64,000 bases of DNA from Ponticaulis profundi (GCF_042659465.1 NZ_JBHSSW010000008.1:37755-101754); one strand, 5' to 3'. Positions 22,198-31,666 are shown, numbered from the stretch's first letter. Program-made: numbers and translations. The notes: generated from the sequence alone by a model not told the origin.

Positions 22198-23718
22198 TTA
22201 TTCACCAGGCGCGACATTGCGCTGGATCAAAGGTTCAGCCCTCCGAAATGGAAACGCACGCACTGAGGTGATCAGCAGGACCGCTGTTGCCAGCAGAGCG
22301 ACATTCAACACTGTCGCGATGACATCATCCGGTATAATCCCCCACACCACGACATGAGACACCACAAGCGCAATCAGCAGCACCGACAGACATAACCGCA
22401 TCAGGCGCGAGATCAGCAGTCCCGAAAGCGTTGTCAGCCCTGGCAACACGGAAAGCAGCGTCAAAACAACGTACAGCGCAACGTCCGACGGATGTATGCC
22501 GAACAAAAAGAAACCAGCGATTAGCGTATAGATAATTGGCTGGCCCCAGACGAGGCCATACCAGGCGTTCAGCCAGCGTGGGACAGCGCGGCCCTTGTCA
22601 TCCCGACGAGCGGCCCAGATCGCAACACCGCTGGAGATGATGGCGGTCAGACCAAGACCAAGTGCCAAATAGAGCACTTTAACCGGCCAGCCGCCAAACC
22701 ATCCAAAATGGAGGGGGCCGAGAGCTGCCACCACCTGCGCCCCGACCGGACCATCAGCGAATCCACGCACGCCCACAAATTCACCGCGTACATCATAAGT
22801 GTATTGCTCCGTTAGAGTCAGATCATCTGGCATGGAAAGAGCGAACATCAGGCTTTGCCCTTCCGTACCAATGCGGCGCAAACCGATCCGCGAGAGCGTT
22901 GCATCGGGATGCTCTTCCAGTAGCGCCGTCAAGGCAGGTACGACAGGCGTTTCCACATCAACCGGTGTGTCATCCGCCATGATTGATGGCCCGGCGACAA
23001 CGCTGCGCGCACGCTCCATATCTCCATCAAATGCTGCTATGGCGAGCACGCCCAGAATGAGCGTGGAAAGCCCGAGAAGCGCGCCTGTCAGCGGCACAAC
23101 CAGATGAAAAGGTAATCCCCAGACACTCAGGCGGTTATGAAAGTCGGCCTCCTGCGTACGCCGCGAGCCACCACGACGAAAGGAAAACGCGTCACGAAAA
23201 ATGCGTGGATGTGAGAAAACACCGGACACCACGCTAGCCAGCAAAGCGACCCCCGACAGTCCGACCAGAAAAAGCCCAATGGTCCGCGGCATATGCAGAT
23301 AAATATGCAGATGCTCGAGAAAATGCTGCACGCCTTCGCGACGTTCAGAAACGAGATTTCCATCCGCGTCTGCCAGATAGTGCTTCTCAAACCCCGTTGT
23401 GAAGTCGACGAACCGCACATTGATGTAGGGCGTCGCAGGTGTTGGCGCGCTGACGACCACATAGTCATTCGTGCCATGCTCAGCCGCCACCGCAATGCCG
23501 GCATCGACTGCTTTTGCCAGAGTTTCCGGAGTTGCGGACACCATGGCCGGCGTGTCCGGATTATCCCAACGCACTATCTCGTCGGTCAAAACCAGCAAGG
23601 TGCCGGAAATGCAAAGTACGTACATGAGCGCAGCAAAGGCGAGTCCGAGCGCGGAATGCCCGGCCAACATGGAGCTGACAAACTTCGATGGAATTTTCGG
23701 CCAGATGGATTTCGACAT
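22198..23718 (-). CDS. PepSY-associated membrane protein
   Basis: The 506-residue protein has at least five membrane segments and PepSY periplasmic domains. The first helix (GHSALGLAFAALMYVLCISGT) and HLHIYLHMPRTIGLFLVGLSG with HPRIFRDAF (about residues 135-175) are typical of the PepSY_TM family, relatives of the siderophore reductases FhuF/PiuB type. It is encoded downstream of a TonB-dependent receptor and a small membrane protein on one strand, behind a Fur box. A role in reduction of imported ferric siderophore at the inner membrane is therefore likely. Confidence 0.85.
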   Translation of the reverse strand: MSKSIWPKIPSKFVSSMLAGHSALGLAFAALMYVLCISGTLLVLTDEIVRWDNPDTPAMVSATPETLAKAVDAGIAVAAEHGTNDYVVVSAPTPATPYINVRFVDFTTGFEKHYLADADGNLVSERREGVQHFLEHLHIYLHMPRTIGLFLVGLSGVALLASVVSGVFSHPRIFRDAFSFRRGGSRRTQEADFHNRLSVWGLPFHLVVPLTGALLGLSTLILGVLAIAAFDGDMERARSVVAGPSIMADDTPVDVETPVVPALTALLEEHPDATLSRIGLRRIGTEGQSLMFALSMPDDLTLTEQYTYDVRGEFVGVRGFADGPVGAQVVAALGPLHFGWFGGWPVKVLYLALGLGLTAIISSGVAIWAARRDDKGRAVPRWLNAWYGLVWGQPIIYTLIAGFFLFGIHPSDVALYVVLTLLSVLPGLTTLSGLLISRLMRLCLSVLLIALVVSHVVVWGIIPDDVIATVLNVALLATAVLLITSVRAFPFRRAEPLIQRNVAPGE

Positions 23719-23726
23719 AGGATTTC

Positions 23727-24278
23727 TCAGACAGGCAAAAAGGCAATGGCATAACAGACCGCAGAAACGACGATCAGGACGAGACTGGCGCGGATGATCT
23801 TGTCGTCAGCCAGCGTCCAGGCCATGCCAGCCGCCCAGATAACGGGCACGGCAAGACCGCCAATTGCAACGCGATCAACTTCTTGCAAAGGCAATCGAAC
23901 GGCTAATGCAACGCCAACACCAATCGCGGCTAGTCCTGAAAGCGGGCCAGCCAGCAGCGTACGCACCAAGCCGCGCCAGACACGGCTTTTGCGGTCTGAC
24001 GGATCAATCACGCCAGTCCTGCGTTTTGCCCCCCGCGTCTCACGCCATTTTACATTTGTTGCCACAAGGCAGAGCGCCGCCGTACTGACAAAGGCCAGCG
24101 CCACCGGAACGCCGACCTCCCCTCCAAGCCAAAGCGAGAAACACAAAAGAGAGAGCGCCAGAAGGAACCAGCCACCCACCATCCAGAGGGCTTTCATTCC
24201 GACATCGCGCTGCCAGGCCCGTCTTAAACTGACGAGCCCAACAAGTGATGTGGTGATGGCGGTAGTGGCTGCGATCAA
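23727..24278 (-). CDS. Membrane protein of iron-uptake operon
   Basis: The 183-residue protein has five or six predicted membrane helices and no soluble domain. It lies between receptor and PepSY genes with gaps of 8 and 12 bases, so it belongs to their operon. Small membrane proteins of this kind accompany PepSY reductases in iron-uptake operons; I do not assign a specific family. Confidence 0.65.
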   Translation of the reverse strand: MIAATTAITTSLVGLVSLRRAWQRDVGMKALWMVGGWFLLALSLLCFSLWLGGEVGVPVALAFVSTAALCLVATNVKWRETRGAKRRTGVIDPSDRKSRVWRGLVRTLLAGPLSGLAAIGVGVALAVRLPLQEVDRVAIGGLAVPVIWAAGMAWTLADDKIIRASLVLIVVSAVCYAIAFLPV

Positions 24279-24290
24279 AGAACCATTCCT

Positions 24291-26408
24291 CTAGAAGTCT
24301 GCGTCAAGGCGAATAGAGACGACGCGCGGATCCCCGATGCGGGAGAACCCGCCAAGGCCATCTCGGTTCTGGAAGGTATAATAGTCTTCGTCAAACAGGT
24401 TCCGACCAATCAGCGAGAGGCGAATGTTGTCGCTCACTTTATAGCCGATCCGGCCATTGACGAGTGTACGTTCGCCATTTTCGTTTTCCGGGCTGTTTTC
24501 CTGATCCGAATAGGATGAGCCCTGATAGCTGATATCCAGGCCACCAAAGACCGGGCCATCACCTTCATAATCAAAGCCGATATTGGCGGTGACCTCAGGC
24601 GCAAATGGGAAGTTATTGCCTTCGAAATTGAGGAATTCATCGAATTCTGTATGCGCATACCCGGCAGCGCCATACACAGAGACGGCTGACGAAACCTGAT
24701 AGCTGAGGTCCGTCTCAAAGCCGTAAATCGTCGATTCTCCGGCATTGAGCGTGGTGTAGATGTTCGGCGTCAACGGTGATACCGGCATGGAAACCTGCTG
24801 GTCAGTCCAGTCTGCGTAGTAGATATTATTGTTCCAGCGCAGGCGCCCATCCATAAAGACCGAGCGTGAGGAAGCCTCATAATTCCAGAGATATTCCGGC
24901 TCATAATAATTGAGCGAGGCGTCGAGCGCTGAAATCTCTGACCCGCCCGCGCGATAGGCTTTTTGGACAACGAAAGCGAGCGTGGTTTCAGGCGTTGCCG
25001 CCCAGCGCAGGCCAAGCTTTGGCAGGAAGGCGTCGTATTCGGTCTCGCTGTATTCCTCGATCACACCAGTCTGGGATTCGAGAAGCGCCAGGATTTCCGG
25101 AGGCAGAGGCGGCAGAGTACCAAGGATCTGCGTGTCAGCCACGCCATCATTCGTCTGCGTTTCATTGTCGTAGCGTACGCCGAACAGGACGGAGAGCGTG
25201 TCGCTCAGGTCATATTCGCCATCCAGAAAAAACGCATAGTTTTCTGCGCCATATTTAATGTAAGCCTCACGCGAGACGAGGTTATCGACCGGAAGCTGCG
25301 GATACACAAAAGAGAGCGGCAGAGAATAGCTGTCAGTATAGTCTGTCGACGCATCCGTGTAATAAGCGCCAAGGACCGCCTGAAGCTTATCGCCCTGATA
25401 TTTGAGACGTAGCTCTTCAGAAATGGACCGATCTTCACCTACGCGATCAAGGCTGGAGATCGGCGCCGGAGTGACGTCATAATCCTCAAGGCGGGTATAA
25501 TCGGTGGTCTGATAGGCGGTGATGGATTGCAGCTCGACCTGATCACTGATCCGCCACGTCGCGTTGATGGATTGCAGGAAAGTTTCCGTTCCTTCGCGGC
25601 CCAACACATCATAATTGGCTTCGCGATCAAACGCGCCCACTGCTGGTACGCCATCTTCACCTGCAAAGTTCTCGGTATAAGACGTTGTGGAGAGAATCGA
25701 GATCGCCTCCGTCGGCTCGAAGAGGAGCTTCAGACGCCCCGATGTTACTTCTGTCGGATCGGCCGCTTCATCGTGATAAATGTTCTCAATAAAGCCGTCG
25801 CTTTCGCGGTACTGGCCCGAAACACGATAGGCAAGCTTGTCTTCAATGATTGCGCCTCCGCCAGCTGCCGCCACCTGATAGGTTTCATATTCACCGGCTT
25901 CGAGACGCGCCTTGAAATCCGGCTCATATGTCGGGTCCTGTGTGCGCACATAGATCGCACCAGCCAGCGCATTGCGTCCGAAATTCGTCGACTGCGGACC
26001 GCGATAGACCTCAACGCGGTCGAGGTCCCAGGAATCGAGCGGGCCAAAGAATGTGGTGTAATTGCCGAGCGAGGCATCATCCACATAGACGGTGAGCGTC
26101 TGGCCACGACCGGAGCCCCCTACCCCGCGCTGGTCGATGCCACGAATGGCAAAACCCAGATCCCCGAAGGACGTGGTGACGTTCGGGATGCGCTCAACAA
26201 TATCATAGACATCAGAGACTGGCTCGCGCGCAATCTCCTCAGCCGTAACGACCTCAACACTAGCGGCCACATCGGTCAGCGCCTGATCTATCTTCTGACC
26301 TTTGACGATAACGACGTCCTGGCGGCTCTCGGTTTCAGTGACTTCCTGAGCCGATGCACCGGCGATTGCGAGCAAGCTGGCAGACACCAGCAGCGCTAAA
26401 CTCTTCAT
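24291..26408 (-). CDS. TonB-dependent outer-membrane receptor
   Basis: The 705-residue receptor has a signal peptide (cleavage after ASA near residue 20), a plug domain beginning around DVVIVKGQKI (TonB-box region), VYDIVERIPNVTTSFGDLGF and IRGIDQRGVGGSGRG, and a long beta-barrel ending in a terminal phenylalanine (VSIRLDADF). It should import a ferric siderophore. A Fur box lies just upstream and the PepSY reductase candidate is downstream in the operon. Substrate cannot be told from sequence. Confidence 0.93.
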   Translation of the reverse strand: MKSLALLVSASLLAIAGASAQEVTETESRQDVVIVKGQKIDQALTDVAASVEVVTAEEIAREPVSDVYDIVERIPNVTTSFGDLGFAIRGIDQRGVGGSGRGQTLTVYVDDASLGNYTTFFGPLDSWDLDRVEVYRGPQSTNFGRNALAGAIYVRTQDPTYEPDFKARLEAGEYETYQVAAAGGGAIIEDKLAYRVSGQYRESDGFIENIYHDEAADPTEVTSGRLKLLFEPTEAISILSTTSYTENFAGEDGVPAVGAFDREANYDVLGREGTETFLQSINATWRISDQVELQSITAYQTTDYTRLEDYDVTPAPISSLDRVGEDRSISEELRLKYQGDKLQAVLGAYYTDASTDYTDSYSLPLSFVYPQLPVDNLVSREAYIKYGAENYAFFLDGEYDLSDTLSVLFGVRYDNETQTNDGVADTQILGTLPPLPPEILALLESQTGVIEEYSETEYDAFLPKLGLRWAATPETTLAFVVQKAYRAGGSEISALDASLNYYEPEYLWNYEASSRSVFMDGRLRWNNNIYYADWTDQQVSMPVSPLTPNIYTTLNAGESTIYGFETDLSYQVSSAVSVYGAAGYAHTEFDEFLNFEGNNFPFAPEVTANIGFDYEGDGPVFGGLDISYQGSSYSDQENSPENENGERTLVNGRIGYKVSDNIRLSLIGRNLFDEDYYTFQNRDGLGGFSRIGDPRVVSIRLDADF

Positions 26409-26427
26409 AATTCAGATTTCCCCGAAT

Positions 26428-26446
26428 AATAATGATAATCATTCTC
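26428..26446 (-). promoter_or_regulatory. Fur box
   Basis: AATAATGATAATCATTCTC matches 17 of 19 positions of the consensus Fur operator and lies 20 bases upstream of the receptor start codon. Iron-repressed expression of the receptor/PepSY operon is therefore expected. Confidence 0.85.
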
Positions 26447-26489
26447 ATTCGCGGTAATCCCTTCATGAAATTTTGTAAAGGTGCCCCAT

Positions 26490-26516
26490 AAAAAAAGCGG
26501 CGTATCAAACGCCGCT
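26490..26516 (-). terminator. Rho-independent terminator
   Basis: On the minus strand AGCGGCG and CGCCGCT form a seven-base stem with a seven-base loop and a TTTTTT tail, 20 bases downstream of the enoyl-CoA hydratase gene. Confidence 0.88.
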
Positions 26517-26537
26517 CTGGTCAATGGAATTCAACAA

Positions 26538-27353
26538 TCACCGTCCACGAAAAACAGGCTCTCTTTTTTCCATAAAACTTGCGACCCCTTCCCTGTGATC
26601 CTCCGTCTGCATCAGCTTGCGAATGGTTTCGATCGCCCAACTCCCGATCTCTTGAGGATCACCATAGGAAAAACGGGTCAGGCCCTCTTTCATATAGCGA
26701 AGCGCTAAAGGTGGATTGCTGGCAATTCGACTGGCCAGTGCGCGCGCCTCATCCATAAGCGTCTCGTGCGGAACGGTTTTGCTGACAAAACCGATCCGCT
26801 CGGCTTCAGCACCGTCAAATATATCGCCTGTAAAAAGAAGCTCTGCAGCTTTGGCCGGACCAACGATGGCAGGCAACCGGTAAAACCCACCAACATCGCA
26901 GACCAGACCGCGCTTGATGAAGAGCTCGCCGAATTTGGCTTTGTCTGATGCGATCCGCATGTCGCAGAAGATTGCCAATTCCATCCCCCAACCGATCGCT
27001 GCTCCATTAATCGCCGCAATCATGGGTTTTTCACACGCCAGCGCCGCTGCAGCTGCCGGCGTCACGGGATGGCGAACGGTGGAAACGAGCGGCTTCGGAT
27101 TGGCAGGCTTTGGCGCTGCCATAATTTCCCCGACATCATCACCAGAACAAAAGGCCGGGTCAGCGCCCGTTATAATCACACATCGCACGTCTTCGTATGT
27201 GCTTGCGAACTGTAGAGCCGCCTCTAATTCATCGTAAGCCTGAAAGTTCAGAGCGTTGCGCTTTTCTGGCCGATTGAGCGTAATCGTGGCGATATTGTCT
27301 TCAAGCTCAAAGCGAACGAGCTCCTGTGCACTCACCGTTTCCAACGTATGCAT
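26538..27353 (-). CDS. Enoyl-CoA hydratase/isomerase (crotonase family)
   Basis: The 271-residue protein carries the crotonase fold: ITLNRPEKRNALNF, then AFCSGDDVGEI (oxyanion hole glycine) and AAINGAAIGWGMELAIFCDMRIAS with the second signature. The catalytic glutamate positions are not both obvious: the usual E...E pair is reduced, and GFYRLPAIVGPAKAAELLFTG follows. The protein could be hydratase, isomerase or another crotonase. I start it at 27353, where GGGAGG precedes the ATG; a longer open frame to 27806 would overlap the RNA helicase and is unlikely. Confidence 0.88.
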   Translation of the reverse strand: MHTLETVSAQELVRFELEDNIATITLNRPEKRNALNFQAYDELEAALQFASTYEDVRCVIITGADPAFCSGDDVGEIMAAPKPANPKPLVSTVRHPVTPAAAAALACEKPMIAAINGAAIGWGMELAIFCDMRIASDKAKFGELFIKRGLVCDVGGFYRLPAIVGPAKAAELLFTGDIFDGAEAERIGFVSKTVPHETLMDEARALASRIASNPPLALRYMKEGLTRFSYGDPQEIGSWAIETIRKLMQTEDHREGVASFMEKREPVFRGR

Positions 27354-27457
27354 CCTGTCCTCCCTTATCGCGCCATTTTGACGTCTATACGGAAAGGCTA
27401 TGCGAGACCGTGCGTCGGTCAAGATCGCGCAAGGGAAGCTGAGATTCGAGGAAATCT

Positions 27458-27589
27458 TTGACAAATGACGCAATGCACCATACATGCAGCCCTCTGCGAT
27501 CAAAACTGATCGCCCAAGATGAGAGTGAACTGCGTGAAGCGCAGACGGACATGGACGCCGTCTTTGGGTTTCCTCTGGAAGACAATTAG
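27458..27589 (+). CDS. Possible small ORF upstream of RNA helicase
   Basis: A TTG start with GAGG six bases upstream opens a 43-residue frame ending DMDAVFGFPLEDN. The C-terminal half looks protein-like. It lies in the 330-base gap before the DEAD-box helicase. No similarity is recognised; the frame may be part of a leader rather than a gene. Confidence 0.3.
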   Translation: MTNDAMHHTCSPLRSKLIAQDESELREAQTDMDAVFGFPLEDN

Positions 27590-27686
27590 AACCCAGCGCC
27601 CTGAATTCACGCAGGCCGTCCGACATGAAAGACCATTGCGGGTCCGCACCTAGAGGTGAGGACCTTTCGATGTTGTTTGCACTTAT

Positions 27687-29147
27687 ATGACTGTATTTAC
27701 TGATCTCGGCCTCGCAGCTCCGCTTCTCAAGCAGCTCGGCGAACTTGGCTATGAAACACCCACCCCTATTCAGGCTCAATCCATTCCAATCGTTCTGGAG
27801 GGTCACGACCTTCTGGGGATTGCTCAGACAGGTACCGGCAAGACCGCGTCTTTCGCGTTACCTATGCTGCACCACCTGAACGCAAGCCAGAAAGATGGCG
27901 ATCGTCCCGCAAAAAGCGTCCGCGGACTGGTTCTTGCGCCAACACGCGAACTGGCTGTTCAAATTTCGGATTCGTTCCGTGAGTACGGCAAGCTCCTTGG
28001 ACTAAAAGTCAACGTCGTCGTGGGCGGCGTTCCGATTGGCCGTCAGATCCGCAATCTCGAGCGCGGCACCGACGTGTTGATTGCGACACCCGGCCGCCTG
28101 GAAGACCTGATGAACCAGAAAGCGGTAACCCTGAACCACGTTACCCATCTGGTTCTCGACGAAGCTGATCAGATGCTCGACATGGGCTTTATTCACGTGC
28201 TTCGGCGCATCGCCGCTGCACTGCCGAAAAAGCGTCAGACGCTGCTCTTTTCAGCAACCATGCCAAAAGAAATTGAAGCGCTGGCTGGCAACTTCCTTAC
28301 CAATCCAAAGAAAGTGTCCGTTGCGCCTGTCTCTTCTACGGCAGAACGCGTCACCCAGACGGCCTACTTTCTGAAGCAGAAAGACAAACCAGTTCTACTC
28401 GCGCGGCTTCTGAAAGATCGTGCTGTTACTCGCGCGATCGTTTTTACGCGTACCAAGCATGGCGCCAACCGCCTGGTGAAGCAGCTCGACAGCGCAAATC
28501 TTGATGCTCTCGCGATCCACGGTAACAAGAATCAGAACCAGCGCCAGAAAGCCCTGAATGCCTTCCGCGACGGTGAGTGCTGCATTCTGGTCGCGACGGA
28601 TGTTGCGGCCCGCGGCATCGACATTCCGGAAGTGAGCCACGTCTTCAACTTTGATCTGCCGGAAGTCGCAGAACAGTATGTGCACCGGATTGGCCGAACG
28701 GCCCGCGCCGGCCGCAGTGGCGAAGCAGTGTCTCTGATTTGCGATGCCGAGCGAAATCTGCTGCGCGCCATTGAGCGTCTGACAAATGTAAAACTCGATG
28801 GCGAGCCTCTTCCGGATGGCTTCACGGCCGACCTTGCTACGTCCGAAATCGACACAAGCTCACACCGCGACCAGCGGGCACGAGGCTTCCGCGGCAATAG
28901 TCAGGGACGCGGCGGCAACAGTAGCGGCGGCCGTTCTCAGCGAGGACGTGGCGACCGCAGCGAGTCCGGCAACTCTGAGCGCCAGGGGCGCCCGGGTGGT
29001 CGACGCCGATCCAGCAACAACCGCTCCGAACAGAGCGGCGGGCAACGGGATGGGGCTCCCCGCGGAGGTAATCGTCAGGGCGGTGGTAACCGCCAAGGCG
29101 GTTCGGGCGCTCGACCACAACGTCGCAAAAATCGCGAAAACGTCTAA
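27687..29147 (+). CDS. DEAD-box RNA helicase (RhlE-like)
   Basis: The 486-residue protein has all DEAD-box motifs: Q motif (GYETPTPIQ), AQTGTGKT (about residues 46-53), PTRELA, DEADQMLDMGF (about 156), SATMP, ATDVAARGIDIP and HRIGRTARAG. The last 100 residues are Arg/Gly/Asn/Ser-rich with repeated RGG-like blocks and likely bind RNA. It probably remodels rRNA precursors or structured mRNAs, as RhlE-type enzymes do. The ribosome-binding site is poor, and the 330-base upstream gap may carry a regulated leader typical of cold-shock helicases; that is inference. Confidence 0.93.
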   Translation: MTVFTDLGLAAPLLKQLGELGYETPTPIQAQSIPIVLEGHDLLGIAQTGTGKTASFALPMLHHLNASQKDGDRPAKSVRGLVLAPTRELAVQISDSFREYGKLLGLKVNVVVGGVPIGRQIRNLERGTDVLIATPGRLEDLMNQKAVTLNHVTHLVLDEADQMLDMGFIHVLRRIAAALPKKRQTLLFSATMPKEIEALAGNFLTNPKKVSVAPVSSTAERVTQTAYFLKQKDKPVLLARLLKDRAVTRAIVFTRTKHGANRLVKQLDSANLDALAIHGNKNQNQRQKALNAFRDGECCILVATDVAARGIDIPEVSHVFNFDLPEVAEQYVHRIGRTARAGRSGEAVSLICDAERNLLRAIERLTNVKLDGEPLPDGFTADLATSEIDTSSHRDQRARGFRGNSQGRGGNSSGGRSQRGRGDRSESGNSERQGRPGGRRRSSNNRSEQSGGQRDGAPRGGNRQGGGNRQGGSGARPQRRKNRENV

Positions 29148-29155
29148 ATCACAAC

Positions 29156-29185
29156 CGCCCTGACATAGCTTGTCAGGGCGATTTT
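29156..29185 (+). terminator. Rho-independent terminator
   Basis: CGCCCTGACA pairs with TGTCAGGGCG around TAGCT, followed by ATTTTCG. It lies immediately downstream of the helicase and between two convergent genes. Confidence 0.88.
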
Positions 29186-29206
29186 CGTTGAGCGGTCGCG
29201 TTCGGC

Positions 29207-29800
29207 CTAGTCCTTCATGTACATGGACTTTTTCGGTCGCGCGAAAACGCGGCGGACCATTGGTTCAAAAAACTCAAGCGGCTCTGAATCATACTCAGGA
29301 TCGAACGCATTCTGGTCATAGAGATGGCAGAATTGCGCCGTGTACTCATACCACTCATGCCCCTGAAACCGATCGCGCATATTCCGATCCAGTCCCAGAT
29401 GATGGAAGAAATAATACCCTTGGAACACCCCGTGCTGAGCAACCATCCAGTGGTTTTGCTCGCTGACAAAGGGCTTCAGGATCGCAGCGGCAACATCCGG
29501 ATGGTTATAACTGCCAAGCGTATCGCCAATGTCATGAAGCAATGCGCAAACGACGTATTCCTCATCGCGACCATCGCGGTGCGCTCGCGTGGCGGTTTGG
29601 AGCGAATGCTCAAGTCGGTCGACGGGAAAGCCGCCAAAATCACCATCCAGAAGCTTCAGGTGCGCCAGCACACGGTCCGCCAGCCCTTTACTGAACTCAG
29701 CGGCATGTTCTGAAATAATTGCCCAGTCTTCCGGCGTGCTCTCAACAAACGTCTTGAAACTCGTTTCGGTCTTCAGCCCGGTATTCTGCCCGTCGGCCAT
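29207..29800 (-). CDS. HD-domain protein (possible diiron oxygenase type)
   Basis: The 197-residue protein has an HD domain: EHSLQTATRAHRDG, ALLHDIGD (about residues 84-91), NHPDVAA, AQHGVFQG and a late aspartate region LYDQNAFDPEYD. The spread of histidines and the aromatic-rich C-terminus are closer to the MIOX/PhnZ-like group of HD proteins than to simple phosphohydrolases. Whether it is an oxygenase or hydrolase is undecided. It stands alone, upstream of a monooxygenase-like gene on the same strand, 60 bases apart. Confidence 0.75.
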   Translation of the reverse strand: MADGQNTGLKTETSFKTFVESTPEDWAIISEHAAEFSKGLADRVLAHLKLLDGDFGGFPVDRLEHSLQTATRAHRDGRDEEYVVCALLHDIGDTLGSYNHPDVAAAILKPFVSEQNHWMVAQHGVFQGYYFFHHLGLDRNMRDRFQGHEWYEYTAQFCHLYDQNAFDPEYDSEPLEFFEPMVRRVFARPKKSMYMKD

Positions 29801-29862
29801 GGCTTCCTCCTCATTTTATTATGAGGGGAAGCCTAGCACATTTGCCTGCCGCTAGGCGAGGT

Positions 29863-30153
29863 TTACTGGATAGCGTCCAGAACGATCAGTTCCGGCTTGC
29901 CTGCCAGACACGCGCCGAGTTTCGGAAACGCCGCCTGAAAATACTCAGTCTTGCCGTGCGCATCCAGCGCTGCGGCATCTGTATACTGCTCCATAAAGGT
30001 GTATTCCGTTTCCGATCCACGCTTCTTGCAAAGATTGTAAATCAGGCAACCCGGCTCATTGGCTTTCACCTTTGCCATCAGATCGCGAGCCACGTTTTCA
30101 AACTCTTCCTGCTTGCCTTCAGCAACAGTCATATTTGCGAGCACACCAATCAT
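29863..30153 (-). CDS. Antibiotic biosynthesis monooxygenase-like protein
   Basis: The 96-residue protein has the ABM fold pattern: MIGVLANMTVAEGKQEEFE, EPGCLIYNL, TFMEQYTDAAALDAH. Such small dimeric ferredoxin-like proteins oxidise quinone-like small molecules or handle heme, and many are uncharacterised (YgiN-like). It precedes the HD-domain gene. Confidence 0.82.
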   Translation of the reverse strand: MIGVLANMTVAEGKQEEFENVARDLMAKVKANEPGCLIYNLCKKRGSETEYTFMEQYTDAAALDAHGKTEYFQAAFPKLGACLAGKPELIVLDAIQ

Positions 30154-30269
30154 ATCTTCCTCCCAATTGATTTCTTGTCGTTCGACCGAAGCACACTATC
30201 CCCATCAAACCGGCTTGCAAGACTCTCCTAAGGACAGCATCCTCACCTCCATTCAACCGGGGGAAACAG

Positions 30270-30680
30270 GTGCACACACTTATTCTGATCTGCGTCAGCC
30301 TACTGGCGCTGCTCGTCTTTGTTCTGGGGTTTATGGTTTCGATGGCAAGGCGCAAAGCGGGGGAAGGTGTTGCCGTCCATGACGACCCAACCAGCCCGCT
30401 TTTGAAAGCCGTGCGCGCGCATGCAAACTCCACCGAGTATATCGGCGCGATCGCGGCGCTGTTTCTTGTCACAGGCTTTGTCTATCAGGGCCGGGATCTC
30501 GGCCTTCTGGCATCTGGTCTGATCATCGTTCTGACAGCCGCGCGCTTCCTGCACGCCTTTGGCATGCTGACCTGTAAGACACTGAATGCCGCGAGCCCGT
30601 TTCGCTTTGTCGGTGCTCTCTTCACCTATCTGTTCGGTATAGGGCTCGCGCTTTTATTGCTCGTCAGGCTGATATTCTGA
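30270..30680 (+). CDS. MAPEG family membrane protein
   Basis: The 136-residue protein has four membrane helices and the MAPEG signature around RRKAGEGVAV..DDPTSPLLKAVRAHANSTEY (RAHxNxxE). MAPEG proteins include microsomal glutathione transferases, often glutathione-dependent peroxidases. GTG start with GGGGGA upstream. Confidence 0.85.
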   Translation: MHTLILICVSLLALLVFVLGFMVSMARRKAGEGVAVHDDPTSPLLKAVRAHANSTEYIGAIAALFLVTGFVYQGRDLGLLASGLIIVLTAARFLHAFGMLTCKTLNAASPFRFVGALFTYLFGIGLALLLLVRLIF

Positions 30681-30691
30681 CGCGTCTGAAA

Positions 30692-31666
30692 TTACTGCGC
30701 CTTCAGCCAGGGAATCAGGTGTTCATTCACCTCGTCCGGACGCTCTTGTTGGGTCCAGTGACCGCAGCCTTCCAGCATCACGCCCACCTCAAGGTTCGGG
30801 ACATGCGGTGCCATGGCTTCCATCGGATCGAAGTTCGGCATGATCTTGATAGCGAGGTCGCTTGTTCCGCCAATGAATAACGCCGGCTGATAGATTTTCT
30901 TGTCAGGCAAAGCAGATAGAAAGTCGAAATCGCGCTGATGATTACGATATCGGTTCAGCGGCCCACGAAATCCGGATTTGCGAAACTCTGCTTCGTAATA
31001 ATCCAGATCCTCTTCGCTCATCCACGCAGGAAACGGATCAGGGTCCGGCAAGCGATAGAGCAGCGGATCACCATCGACCTTATCAAGTGGCCAGGTGCCC
31101 TCTGGTGCATCACCCGACAGCGCATAATAGAAACGACGCAGCGAGTCGCGTGTATTGGCTTCGAGTTCCGCCTCTGCGACACCCTCTTCCTGAAAATAGA
31201 CCTGATAGAAGAACTTGCCCCGGCGCGTGAAAATATCATGGATGACGTCAAGGAACATGCGATCACCCGGCGGCGTGTAAGGGACGGACATGCATCCAAC
31301 GGCCTTAACGGTATCTGGATAAAGCAGGGCCGTGTTCCAGGAAATCGGAGCGCCCCAGTCATGTCCGACAATAATCACTTTCTTATCCGGAGACATCGCG
31401 CGTGCAACATTGGCGATATCGCGCGTCAGATTTTCCATGGAGTATCGTTCAACTGGGTGCGGCTTGTCCGAACCGCCATACCCGGTCACATCAACCGCTG
31501 CAAATTTGAAGCCTGCATCCACCGTTGGCTTGACCTGATGTCGCCAGGAATACCAGCTTTCCGGGAAGCCGTGAACGTACAGCACCAAAGGCCCCTCGCC
31601 CGCTACCGCAACGCGTATTGCGACGTCTCCTGCCTGAATAGTTTCAAATTTGACTGAATAATCCAC
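30692..31666 (-). CDS. Alpha/beta hydrolase, epoxide hydrolase-like
   Basis: The 324-residue enzyme matches soluble epoxide hydrolases and haloalkane dehalogenases. The oxyanion motif is YVHGFPESWYSWR, the nucleophile Asp lies in IVGHDWGAPISW (about residue 105), the acid in GGTSDLA and the base His in GCGHWTQQE near residue 300. The cap domain tyrosine FYQVYFQE is consistent with epoxide ring opening. GTG at 31666 has GGAGG six bases upstream. Confidence 0.88.
   Translation of the reverse strand: MDYSVKFETIQAGDVAIRVAVAGEGPLVLYVHGFPESWYSWRHQVKPTVDAGFKFAAVDVTGYGGSDKPHPVERYSMENLTRDIANVARAMSPDKKVIIVGHDWGAPISWNTALLYPDTVKAVGCMSVPYTPPGDRMFLDVIHDIFTRRGKFFYQVYFQEEGVAEAELEANTRDSLRRFYYALSGDAPEGTWPLDKVDGDPLLYRLPDPDPFPAWMSEEDLDYYEAEFRKSGFRGPLNRYRNHQRDFDFLSALPDKKIYQPALFIGGTSDLAIKIMPNFDPMEAMAPHVPNLEVGVMLEGCGHWTQQERPDEVNEHLIPWLKAQ

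Noticed and set aside
25527..26399. Plus-strand 290-codon frame opposite the TonB receptor
   Set aside because: Shadow of the receptor gene; composition is not protein-like.
27354..27806. N-terminal extension of the enoyl-CoA hydratase frame to 27806
   Set aside because: It would overlap the start of the DEAD-box helicase and has no crotonase homology; GGGAGG before the ATG at 27353 marks the true start.
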